Source of the DNA: JALUZX01 sp964561605
GTDB lineage: Bacteria > Planctomycetota > UBA1135 > JALUZX01
Assembly: GCA_964561605.1 (NCBI GenBank)
Contig: CAZLQD010000046.1
Location: forward strand, 1 to 64,000
Reading direction: 5' to 3'
Length of the DNA stretch: 64,000 nucleotides
This document shows positions 16,663-24,088 of the stretch, one piece after another. A program made the position numbers and the translations under genes. The notes beneath the pieces were generated by a model. That model had not been told where the DNA came from. It saw only the letters and a program-made list of their open reading frames with translations, and ran no database searches. Position 1 is the stretch's first letter. Each line of letters begins with the position of its first letter.

Positions 16663-18596
16663 CCTTCCGCTCCTTCTCCGGGCACGAGCCAGAGGGCCCC
16701 GCCGGCTTCGATCCGGCCCCCCAGGAGGCCTTCGCCGCCGGCGGAGAAGGTCCTCTCCGTGAGAAGGCAAAGGCAGCTCCGGGCTCCGCCGAAGGGTGAG
16801 GGAACCTGGAAGGAATGCTCCCCTTCCGGGTCGGGGTTGAAGACGAGGAGGAAGCCCCCTTCCCGTCCCGGCCGGTGGACGGCCAGCACGCCCTCGCCGC
16901 CGGCCGGAAGCAGGCGGAAGGAGGCCGGGTCCGGATCGGCGGCGGCCTCCAGGAAACGCCTCCTGGCGGCCAGGACCTTCTCGATCCAGGGAACCAGGCT
17001 CTCCTCCTCAGTCCAGGACAGGGCCGCCGGGCTGAAGAGTGGTAACCGTTCCGGCGGATATTTTCCGATCTCCTCGGTGGTGAAATCCAGGCCCGTGTTT
17101 ACGGGAACCCGCTCGCGGAGCTCGAAGCCCCCGTGGATCCAGGGGATGGCCGGCATGGCGCAGAGAAGGGCGAAGAGGCCCGGCGAAAGGACCTCTCCTC
17201 CCGGGCGGGACGCAGCCCTGGGCGAATCGTGGGTTTCGGCCGTGGCGAAGAAGGGGAGGGGAAGCCTCTCCGAGGCGAGCCGCCCAAGGAGCCCCTCCAG
17301 CTTCCCCCGGTGCCATACGTCCAGCCAGGAATAGCCGAGGACGGCGTCGTAGCCCTCTCCCGCGCTCTCGGCCGTGATGGAGAAGTTCTCGTCCCAGAAG
17401 GCGAAGGCCCGGTCCTTCTCCCTGGCGGCCCGGACGAAGCCCTCCTTGAGCTTCCCCGGAAGGGCGTGGCCCATGTCCACCATGACCCCGTCCACACCGA
17501 AACGCTCCTGCCACCAGGGAAGGATGCCCTGGATCCGCTCCCACACGCCGGCCACGCGGTTCTCGGGCCGGGCCAGTCGCTCGTCGTACATCCGGACCGT
17601 ATTGTAGGCCACGTAGTTGAAGTCGGGGTGGTCGTAGAGCCTGAGGTAGGCGGCGTCCCTCCATGGGGGCTGGTTGTCGTCGGGAGGCCAGTCCGCGAAG
17701 GCCGTGGCGACCCGGACCCGCCGGCCTTCCCGGTCCCGGCCGATCCAGCACCCATCCACCTTCTCGAGAGTATTCGGAGCCGGCGGGTCCCGGAAGAGGG
17801 CCCGGTACGCCTCGGGTGGAGGGGGGAGATCCCGGAAATCCTTCTCCCACTCGACCTTGCGCTTGATGACCTCCAGGGCGGCGGGATCGAAGATCGGCGG
17901 GCCGTAGAGCCGGGGATCGGCCGATCCGGCGGGCCTGTCGGGCAGGTCCGCGTCGATCCAGTAGAACCACTCCGGGTGCTCCCCCACCCAGTCGCTGTCG
18001 GGAGATGCCGTCCTGGGGACGAATTCCACCACGACCCTCATGCCGAGAAGACGGGCCGCGGCGGTGAAGGCCTCCATGCAGGCCTCGGGAGAGAGACCCA
18101 GGGCGGGCTCCGCCAGGGTCTCCTCAACCTTGTAGGGATTCCTCACCGAGTAGGGCGAGCCCAGGATCCCCTTCCTCCCGCAACGGCCCATGGCCGCCAC
18201 TGGAAGGAGGTGGACCGTATCGCATCCCAACCCCCGGATATACGGCAGGAGCCCCAGGGCCTTCACCAGGGTGCCCGTCTCCCGCCATCCCCCCTCCAGG
18301 AGATCCGTTCCCACCCTTCCGTCGCCGTCGTGATCCCAGGCGGCCCCGAGCCTTGGAAAAAGGTTGTAGGCCACGGCCCTTCGTGACCAGCCGGGCTCCC
18401 GGGGAGGCGGGGCGGCCGGACGGGCGAGGATCTCTTCCACCACATCCAGGATCCACCCGGCCGGATCCACCCGGATCTGGCCCGTTCCTTGTCCCAGCCA
18501 GGCCGAAGGGATCCTGTAGGGCCGGCCGAACCGGCCCCGGGCCGCCCTCAGGGCGTCCCTCAAGGCCTCCAGGGGGCGAAGTCCTTCCTCCTTCAC
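16659..18596 (-). CDS. GH13-like alpha-amylase superfamily hydrolase/transferase
   Basis: 645 residues from GTG at 18596 with GGGAGG upstream; no signal peptide. The GH13 barrel shows DTVHLLPV (strand 2-3), GMRVVVEFVPR (region I), GVDGVMVDMGHAL (region II, Asp near 372), FWDENF (region III, Glu near 401) and ETHDS (region IV, Asp near 455). A C-terminal beta domain follows. The N-terminal about 90 residues are unfamiliar. The order is that of cytoplasmic maltosyltransferase- or maltodextrin-type enzymes; the substrate is unknown. It is the first gene of the run that continues to SelD. Confidence 0.8.
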   Translation of the reverse strand: MKEEGLRPLEALRDALRAARGRFGRPYRIPSAWLGQGTGQIRVDPAGWILDVVEEILARPAAPPPREPGWSRRAVAYNLFPRLGAAWDHDGDGRVGTDLLEGGWRETGTLVKALGLLPYIRGLGCDTVHLLPVAAMGRCGRKGILGSPYSVRNPYKVEETLAEPALGLSPEACMEAFTAAARLLGMRVVVEFVPRTASPDSDWVGEHPEWFYWIDADLPDRPAGSADPRLYGPPIFDPAALEVIKRKVEWEKDFRDLPPPPEAYRALFRDPPAPNTLEKVDGCWIGRDREGRRVRVATAFADWPPDDNQPPWRDAAYLRLYDHPDFNYVAYNTVRMYDERLARPENRVAGVWERIQGILPWWQERFGVDGVMVDMGHALPGKLKEGFVRAAREKDRAFAFWDENFSITAESAGEGYDAVLGYSWLDVWHRGKLEGLLGRLASERLPLPFFATAETHDSPRAASRPGGEVLSPGLFALLCAMPAIPWIHGGFELRERVPVNTGLDFTTEEIGKYPPERLPLFSPAALSWTEEESLVPWIEKVLAARRRFLEAAADPDPASFRLLPAGGEGVLAVHRPGREGGFLLVFNPDPEGEHSFQVPSPFGGARSCLCLLTERTFSAGGEGLLGGRIEAGGALWLVPGEGAEG

Positions 18597-18766
18597 GGCC
18601 GCTCTACCTCCCGGTCCATGGTTTCTTATTCATTGTATTTATTCGTCCTTTCCTCGCCCACTGCTCACCTCCGGGCGAAGGAAGGGGAAAGGTGACACCT
18701 GCCGGGGTGTGTCCGTCCCGGAAGGACCACGCCCGGCGCAGGGATCCTCCTGCGGCGACACGCCGG

Positions 18767-18792
18767 CCAGGGAAAAGGCCTTTCCGTCCTGG
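18767..18792. terminator. Hairpin in the gap after the cyclophilin genes
   Basis: CCAGG (18767-18771) pairs with CCTGG (18788-18792), and inside them GGAAA faces TTTCC around AGGCC. It lies about 30 bp beyond the minus-strand cyclophilin stop. No T-tract follows, so this is a weak terminator call. Confidence 0.3.
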
Positions 18793-18823
18793 TTGAAACA
18801 TCCGCGCCCGTTCCCGGGAGAAA

Positions 18824-19483
18824 TCAACCTTCCGGGCTGTGGGGCGGATCCGCCTCCTCTCCTTCCCCCTCCCCGGATTCTCCGGAATCTCCGGACTCAT
18901 CCGGGCCGGCCGGCGGCTCCTCCCCGCCCTCGCCGGGAGCATCCTCCTCGGGAGGGGCTTCGGCCTCGATCTCCACCTCCTCCACCTCGATTCCCAGGAT
19001 CTTCACGGGTTCCACGGGGCGGGACCGCTCCGAGCCGTTCCTGGTCACCGGCGCCGAGGCGATGGCGTCCAGGACGTCGAAGCCCTCCACGAGCTTCCCG
19101 AAGGCGGTATAGGCTCCGTCCAGGTGGGCGGCGTGGGGCGAATGGACCACGAAGAACTGGCATCCCGCCGAGTCCGGGTCGGCGCCCCTCGCCATGGAGA
19201 TCACCCCTTTCTCGTGGGGAAGGTCGTTGAATTCGGCCGGGATGGTATAGCCGGGGTTTCCCGTGCCGTCTCCCTTGGGGCACCCGCCCTGGATCATGAA
19301 CCCCCGGATCACCCGGTGGAAGGTGAGGCCGTCGTAGAAGCCGGTCCGTGACAGTTGCACGAAGTTGGCCACCGTCTTGGGGGCCCTGTCGGGATAGAGC
19401 TCGAAGGACATGAGGCCCTTCTCGGTATTCATCCTGGCCACGAGCCTCTTGCCCGGAGCCGGCTGGATTCCCTGGTCGGTCAC
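18824..19483 (-). CDS. Cyclophilin-type peptidyl-prolyl isomerase with acidic tail
   Basis: 219 residues from GTG at 19483 (GGAGG 11 bases upstream). The cyclophilin core (residues about 18-155) has FHRVIRGFMIQGG (catalytic Arg and Gln), SMARGADPDSAGCQFFV and a final HLDGAYTAFGKLVEG. The human Trp121 equivalent is replaced, as in many bacterial members. The last about 50 residues are Glu/Gly/Pro/Asp-rich and probably disordered. It has no signal peptide and is taken as cytoplasmic. It follows the exported cyclophilin by 22 bases. Confidence 0.88.
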   Translation of the reverse strand: MTDQGIQPAPGKRLVARMNTEKGLMSFELYPDRAPKTVANFVQLSRTGFYDGLTFHRVIRGFMIQGGCPKGDGTGNPGYTIPAEFNDLPHEKGVISMARGADPDSAGCQFFVVHSPHAAHLDGAYTAFGKLVEGFDVLDAIASAPVTRNGSERSRPVEPVKILGIEVEEVEIEAEAPPEEDAPGEGGEEPPAGPDESGDSGESGEGEGEEADPPHSPEG

Positions 19484-19505
19484 GATGGCGAGCCTCCTTC
19501 TCTTC

Positions 19506-20471
19506 TCAGTCGGGATATACGATACGGGCCTTCTCCAGGACAACCGGGGTCTTGGGGGTGGTCCCCGAGGGCCCTCCCACCGGAACGGAGGCGATCCGCT
19601 CCAGGGTGTCGTCTCCCGACACCAATCTTCCGAAAACCGTGAACTTGCAGTTGAGGGCGGGCTGCTCCCGCCCTGCGGCGACGATGAAGAACTGGCTTCC
19701 CGCCGAGGCGGGATTCCGCATGTCCCGGGCCATGGAGAGGGCGCCGTGGACGTGGGGCAGGCAGGAGAATTCGGGCTCCAGGCGCCAGGGAGGGCCGCCC
19801 CGGCCGTCGTTGGAGGGGTCGTCGTCCTTGGTGTTGGGGTCTCCGCCCTGGACGATGTAGTCCTTGATCACCCTGTGGAAGAGGGTGCCGTCGTAGAACC
19901 CGGCCCGGACGAGGCGGAGGAAGTTCTTCACGTGGTCCGGGGCCTTGTCGGGTTCCAGGACGAACTCCATCTTCCCCAGGGAGGTCTCCATCGACACCCG
20001 GGCCCGGCGGATGTCCTCGTCCAGGTAGAGGAAAGGCCTGGACCGGGTCCGGATGCCGGGGGACTTCCAGTAGATCTCCGCCGCGGGCAGGTCCAGGGCC
20101 CCGGCCTTTTCGGGAAGGCGAAACCACTCGGCGGGAACGGCCAGGCGGCGGAGGAGCCTGGTCCCGGGAGCGAGAGGGACTTCCGGGCCGGCCGGGATGG
20201 GACGGACGGGCCCGAAGATTCCGCAGTGGAGGGCGTTTCCCGACAAGAGGGCCTGGTCCGCCCTGGCCGGAGCGGGCCCGGGAACATCCACTTCCATGAG
20301 GATCTTCTCCCCCCGGGAGAGGATGGAAGTCCAGTGGGAGAGGGCGGGCCGCAGGAGGACCGACAGGCCCTTTCCCTCGGGAGGACCGGCCGTCCCGGGA
20401 AGGAGGGCCGCCCCGGCCAGAAAGGGGATGCCCAGGAGCCCCAGGAACCGCCTTGGAGAAAGGATCCTCAA
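19506..20471 (-). CDS. Exported cyclophilin-type peptidyl-prolyl isomerase
   Basis: 321 residues from a TTG that overlaps the thiolase stop as TTGA, with GGGAGG upstream. The first about 29 residues (RILSPRRFLGLLGIPFLAGAALLPG) form a signal peptide, so it is likely periplasmic. An N-terminal about 110-residue region of unknown type precedes the cyclophilin core (SLGKMEFVLEPDKAPDHVKNF, FHRVIKDYIVQGGDP, ARDMRNPASAGSQFFIV, NCKFTVFGRLVSG). The upstream in-frame extension through the thiolase gene is a shadow. The pairing with a cytoplasmic cyclophilin suggests a duplication with split location. Confidence 0.82.
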   Translation of the reverse strand: MRILSPRRFLGLLGIPFLAGAALLPGTAGPPEGKGLSVLLRPALSHWTSILSRGEKILMEVDVPGPAPARADQALLSGNALHCGIFGPVRPIPAGPEVPLAPGTRLLRRLAVPAEWFRLPEKAGALDLPAAEIYWKSPGIRTRSRPFLYLDEDIRRARVSMETSLGKMEFVLEPDKAPDHVKNFLRLVRAGFYDGTLFHRVIKDYIVQGGDPNTKDDDPSNDGRGGPPWRLEPEFSCLPHVHGALSMARDMRNPASAGSQFFIVAAGREQPALNCKFTVFGRLVSGDDTLERIASVPVGGPSGTTPKTPVVLEKARIVYPD

Positions 20472-21718
20472 CGGTCCTCCCTCCCCTTCCGCCTGGGTCC
20501 GGCCCCTTTCCGGAAGAAGGGAGGCCTCTCTTCGATGCGGGGCATCTCGAAGATGTCCCTCTTGTTCAGGGGAAACCGGAAGAACGTGGCCGCCAGCCCG
20601 AGGCCTCCGCAGGTGGAAAGGGCCACCAGGCCTTTTCGGACCTCCCGGCGGGCCATTTCGTGAACCAGGGTGACCACCATCCTGGCTCCCGTGGCTCCCA
20701 TTGGGTGGCCCAGGGCCAGGTCGCCGCCGAGGACGTTCACTTTCTCCCGGTCCAGGCCCAGCTTGTCCAGGAAGAGCAGGGCGTCCACGGCGAAGGTCTC
20801 TCCCGCTTCCACCAGGTCCAGGGAGGCAGGAGGAAGGCCCGCCAGGGCCAGGACCTTCCGGGCCGCCGAAACGGCCGCCAGGCCGGAGAAGCGGGGATCC
20901 TCTCCCGAGGCCCGGCCGATCCCGACCTGGGCCAGGGGCTGGAAGCCCCGCCGCAGGGCCTCTTCCTTGCTCATGAGGAGCACTGCGGCGGCGCCGTCGG
21001 CCAGGGGAGCCACCGAAGGGCCCGGAACGAGCCCTCCTTCGGGCCGGAAGGGGAAACCCGGCGGCGGATCGGGAGGGGTGAGCAGATATTCGTCGGAACG
21101 CAAGGTGCGGGAGATCTCCTTGCCCGAGCGTATGTGGACCGGGGCGATCTGGGGGTCCAGGGCGCCCTGGACACGGGCGGTCCGGGCCCGCTCCCTGGAA
21201 AGGCGGGCGAATTCCAGCATGGAACCGGTGGAGACGTGGAATTTGGCGGCCAGGTGTTCGGCGGCCATGCCGCATGGCTCCTGGAGGAGGGCGCACCAGA
21301 GGCCTCCCGGGCCGTACTGGGCTTCCTTGTCTCCCTGGGCCAGGCGTGGCACCGAGGAGGAACAGTCCAGCCCCCCCGCCAGGGCCACTTCGACTTCCCC
21401 GGAGAGGACCGCCCGGGCGGCGATCAGGATGGCCTGGAGCCCCGAGGCCGCCCCCAGGTTGACCGTGCAGGCCGGGACCTCCACAGGGATTCCCGCCCGG
21501 TAGGCCACGACGCCGGCCACGTTTCCCTGCTCCGGGTCGGGTCTGGCCTGGCCGAACCAGACCTGCTCCACCACCGAAGGTTTCAGGCCGGCCCGGCGGA
21601 GCAGGGCCTGGACGATCTCCACCCCGAGAGCCACAGGGCCGCCGCCGGAGAGAGCTCCGTGTAGCGCCCCCATGGGACTCCGCAAGGCGTGGGTAATGAC
21701 CACCTTCCTGGTTTCCAT
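20468..21718 (-). CDS. Thiolase-family protein lacking the nucleophilic cysteine
   Basis: 416 residues, normal thiolase length. The thiolase fold is clear: VVITHALRSPMG at the start, VNLGAASGLQAI where VNxxCxSGLQA is expected, GGDLALGHPMGATGAR (His kept) and STCGGLGLA (second Cys kept). The nucleophilic Cys is Ala (GCG codon), and the NEAF motif reads GETF. Normal Claisen or thiolysis chemistry through an acyl-enzyme is therefore unlikely. It could bind acyl-CoA without turnover or be a pseudoenzyme. It heads the operon with two cyclophilins. A start at 21760 is also possible. Confidence 0.85.
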   Translation of the reverse strand: METRKVVITHALRSPMGALHGALSGGGPVALGVEIVQALLRRAGLKPSVVEQVWFGQARPDPEQGNVAGVVAYRAGIPVEVPACTVNLGAASGLQAILIAARAVLSGEVEVALAGGLDCSSSVPRLAQGDKEAQYGPGGLWCALLQEPCGMAAEHLAAKFHVSTGSMLEFARLSRERARTARVQGALDPQIAPVHIRSGKEISRTLRSDEYLLTPPDPPPGFPFRPEGGLVPGPSVAPLADGAAAVLLMSKEEALRRGFQPLAQVGIGRASGEDPRFSGLAAVSAARKVLALAGLPPASLDLVEAGETFAVDALLFLDKLGLDREKVNVLGGDLALGHPMGATGARMVVTLVHEMARREVRKGLVALSTCGGLGLAATFFRFPLNKRDIFEMPRIEERPPFFRKGAGPRRKGREDR

Positions 21719-21853
21719 GGGACACCTGGTTCCGATTGACCCTCCGGAGCGGGGCATCATAGCAAGGCCGCCCCCTCCAAGGGAGCCTGCAGATCACCGG
21801 CCCCGGCAGGCAGAGGTCCCCTTCCCCCTCGTCACACCCAACGTCATCCCACA

Positions 21854-21902
21854 CGTCAGCCCTATCGTTAGCCCACACGTTAGCCCTATCGTTAGCCCAC
21901 AC
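21854..21902 (+). repeat. Two 24-bp tandem repeats before copy 3
   Basis: The unit CGTYAGCCCTATCGTTAGCC plus CACA occurs at 21854-21877 and 21878-21901, then runs into the left end of copy 3. Each unit holds two GTTAGCCC cores facing the same way as the element's left end, mirroring the arrays on the right side of other copies. Confidence 0.75.
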
Positions 21903-22068
21903 GTTAGCCCCGGCCGGCTGAGGTCTGGGTCGCCAGACCCAGACCGAAGACGCCCGGGGAGTGGCATCAGCCCCGATACCTTCCCCCCCCAAAAAAAACT
22001 TAAACCCACCCCCCTGACGTCGTCAGAGACGATCCTTCGGATCGTCTCCTCCGCCGGCAGGGGCTAAC
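21903..22068 (+). repeat. Structured inverted-repeat element, copy 3 (166 bp)
   Basis: The ends are GTTAGCCCCGGCCGGCTGAG and the near-complement CTCCGCCGGCAGGGGCTAAC (18 of 20 positions pair). Hairpin A (21922-21945) has perfect 10-bp arms GGTCTGGGTC/GACCCAGACC with loop GCCA, wholly different in sequence from copy 2. Hairpin B (22026-22048) has arms GAGACGATCC/GGATCGTCTC, where a G/A change is matched by C/T on the other arm. The conserved single-stranded core (GGGGAGTGGC, C-run, A-run, GACGTCGTC) is retained. Confidence 0.88.
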
Positions 22069-22081
22069 GGTTTTTTTTTAC

Positions 22082-22243
22082 GTCAGCCCCGGCTGGCTGA
22101 GGTCTGGGTCGCCAGACCCAGACCGAAGACGCCCGGGGAGTGGCAACAATCCCGATACTCTCCCCAAAAAAAACTAAAATCCACACCCCTGACGTCGTCG
22201 GAGACGATCCTTCGGATCGTCTCCTCCGCCGGCAGGGGCTAAC
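22082..22243 (+). repeat. Structured inverted-repeat element, copy 4 (162 bp)
   Basis: Direct tandem neighbour of copy 3, 13 bases away. Hairpin A (22101-22124) is identical to that of copy 3. Hairpin B (22200-22224) has perfect 11-bp arms GGAGACGATCC/GGATCGTCTCC with loop TTC. The left end is GTCAGCCCCGGCTGGCTGAG. The C-run is shorter than in copies 2 and 3. Confidence 0.88.
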
Positions 22244-22380
22244 AAATAAAAGCAGGGGCTAACGAAAAAAGCAGGGGCTAACGAAAATATAAAAATATAA
22301 GCAGGGGAAAATATAAATTGCAGGGGCCAACGAAAAAATCGGGGGCTTACGAAAACAAACAGGGCTTGCGAAAACAAAGA
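22244..22380 (+). repeat. GCAGGGGCTAACGAAAA-type array after copy 4
   Basis: Six units decay with distance: two near-perfect AGCAGGGGCTAACGAAAA, then GCAGGGGAAAAT, GCAGGGGCCAACGAAAAAAT, GGGGGCTTACGAAAACAAAC and AGGGCTTGCGAAAACAAAG. The A-rich filler makes this the most AT-rich stretch of the window. The bases to 22447 show no gene. Confidence 0.78.
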
Positions 22381-22447
22381 CACCGGAACCACCCAAAAAT
22401 CAGAACGAAAACAAAAAGTCGGGCCCAGGGAAAAATACAACTCAACC

Positions 22448-24088
22448 TCACTCCAGGGCGGCGGCCGCTCTTGCGAAGAGGATCGCCGCCGACCTTCCCC
22501 CCACGAGCCCCGGATCCGACCGGTCGTCCAGGTTCCCGAGCCAGACGCAGATCACGTATCCCCCGGCATTTCCCACGGTCCAGGCGTCACGCCTGTCGGC
22601 AGAGGTCCCGGTCTTCCAGGCCGCCCTCCCCGGCCCCAGGACCGAAGGATCGGGCGATCTTCTTCCCAGGATCTCCAGCACCCGGGACCGGAACTTCCAT
22701 TCCACGGAAAGCCCCTCCGCCGGATCGGAAAAGATTCTCCACGCCCGGGCGAGCCCAAGGGGGGAGGCCGACTCCGTCCCCAGGGCCAGGTCCAGGTAGA
22801 GGGGCCTCTCTCTCAGGGAAAGGCCCAACTCGGAAAGAAACCCCCGGAAGGAATCCACCCCCACCGCTCTCAGCAGGCGGATCGCCGGGAGGTTCCTGGA
22901 AACGGCCAGGGCTTCCCCAGCCCGGATTCTCCCGGCAAAATCCCTGGTAAAATTCGCCGGTCTATAATCCCCGATCCGAAGAGGCCGGTCGCTCAGGATC
23001 CCCTCCGGCCCGGCCGCCCCCTTCCGGAAGGCCAGGGCGTAGAGAAAGGGCTTCCACGTGCTGCCTGCCGGCCTCCGGCAGAGACATGCGTTCAGGGGAA
23101 TCCTCCTGTAGTCCCTCGATCCGACCATGGCCCGGATCCCGCCGGTCCTTCCGTCCAGGACCACCAGGGCGACCCCGTCCGCCCCGGGCCCGCCGAACCC
23201 CCGGACCACCTTCTCCATCCGCCGCTGGATCCCCAGGTCCAGGTCCGTCCGGACCACCCTCGAATTGGTCCTCGCCAGGGCGTAGTCGCAGGCGTGGGGC
23301 GCCAGGAAGGGCCAGGGATGGGGGCGGGCCCCCAGAGGAGAGGATCTCTCCCGGGCCCATTCGTCACGGCCCAGGTATCCGCATCTCAGCATCCTGTCCA
23401 GGACCAGGTTCCGGAACCAGCGGAGGAGTTCCGGATGCCTGTCGGGCCTCCTCGCCGAAGGAGCCGGCAACATGGCCGCCAGACTCGCCGCTTCGGCCGG
23501 CCCCAGGGCCGAGGCGTGTTTTCCGAACCAGAAGAGGGAACCCGCCTCGAATCCCCGAAGGATCCCACCCAGGGGAGCCAGGTTCAGGTAGAACCCGAGG
23601 ATCTCCTTCTTGGTATAAAGGCGCTCCAGCTCCCTGGCCCGGAAGATCTCCCTGGTCTTGCGCCAAAGCCTGGGCCCGCCGGGCTCGACGATTCTCGCCA
23701 CCTGCATGGAGAGGGTCGACGCCCCGGAGACGATCCTTCCCCTGAGAAGGTCCGTCAGGCCCGCCCGGGCCAAGGCGACCCAATCCACCCCCAGGTGGCC
23801 GTAGAAGCCCTTGTCCTCCCCGGCCAGGACGGCGTGGACCAGGTGGGGCGAAACCTCTTCCAGGGTCACGGGAAGGAGTTTCTCCCCCCGCTTCGTCACG
23901 GTCACCCTCAGGATCTCCCCGTTCCTGTCCAGGACCACCCTGGAGGCGCCGAACCGGTCCAGGGCCTCCACGGGAAAGGGAAAGGCCGGGGAGGCCAGGT
24001 CGGCCAGGAAGTGCCCCCCCACGAAGAGGCAGCACACCCCCACGGCCAGGCGGAAGACCCGGCCGCCCCAGGCAGTTCTTCCCCTCAC
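22448..24088 (-). CDS. pbpC: Penicillin-binding protein 1C (bifunctional glycosyltransferase/transpeptidase-like)
   Basis: 546 residues from GTG at 24088. N-terminal membrane anchor; GT51 domain with AGEDKGFYGHLGVD (catalytic Glu91) and ASTLSMQV; transpeptidase domain with STWK (Ser343), SRN (397-399) and KTG (492-494). E. coli PBP1C is about 770 residues with a C-terminal BiPBP_C domain, which is missing here. The GTGA overlap with the alpha-2-macroglobulin gene reproduces the known pbpC-yfhM pairing, thought to repair peptidoglycan after attack. Confidence 0.92.
   Translation of the reverse strand: MRGRTAWGGRVFRLAVGVCCLFVGGHFLADLASPAFPFPVEALDRFGASRVVLDRNGEILRVTVTKRGEKLLPVTLEEVSPHLVHAVLAGEDKGFYGHLGVDWVALARAGLTDLLRGRIVSGASTLSMQVARIVEPGGPRLWRKTREIFRARELERLYTKKEILGFYLNLAPLGGILRGFEAGSLFWFGKHASALGPAEAASLAAMLPAPSARRPDRHPELLRWFRNLVLDRMLRCGYLGRDEWARERSSPLGARPHPWPFLAPHACDYALARTNSRVVRTDLDLGIQRRMEKVVRGFGGPGADGVALVVLDGRTGGIRAMVGSRDYRRIPLNACLCRRPAGSTWKPFLYALAFRKGAAGPEGILSDRPLRIGDYRPANFTRDFAGRIRAGEALAVSRNLPAIRLLRAVGVDSFRGFLSELGLSLRERPLYLDLALGTESASPLGLARAWRIFSDPAEGLSVEWKFRSRVLEILGRRSPDPSVLGPGRAAWKTGTSADRRDAWTVGNAGGYVICVWLGNLDDRSDPGLVGGRSAAILFARAAAALE

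Noticed and set aside
22244..22380. CRISPR array
   Set aside because: Repeat units are short and degenerate, spacers are A-rich filler of unequal length, and no cas gene is present.
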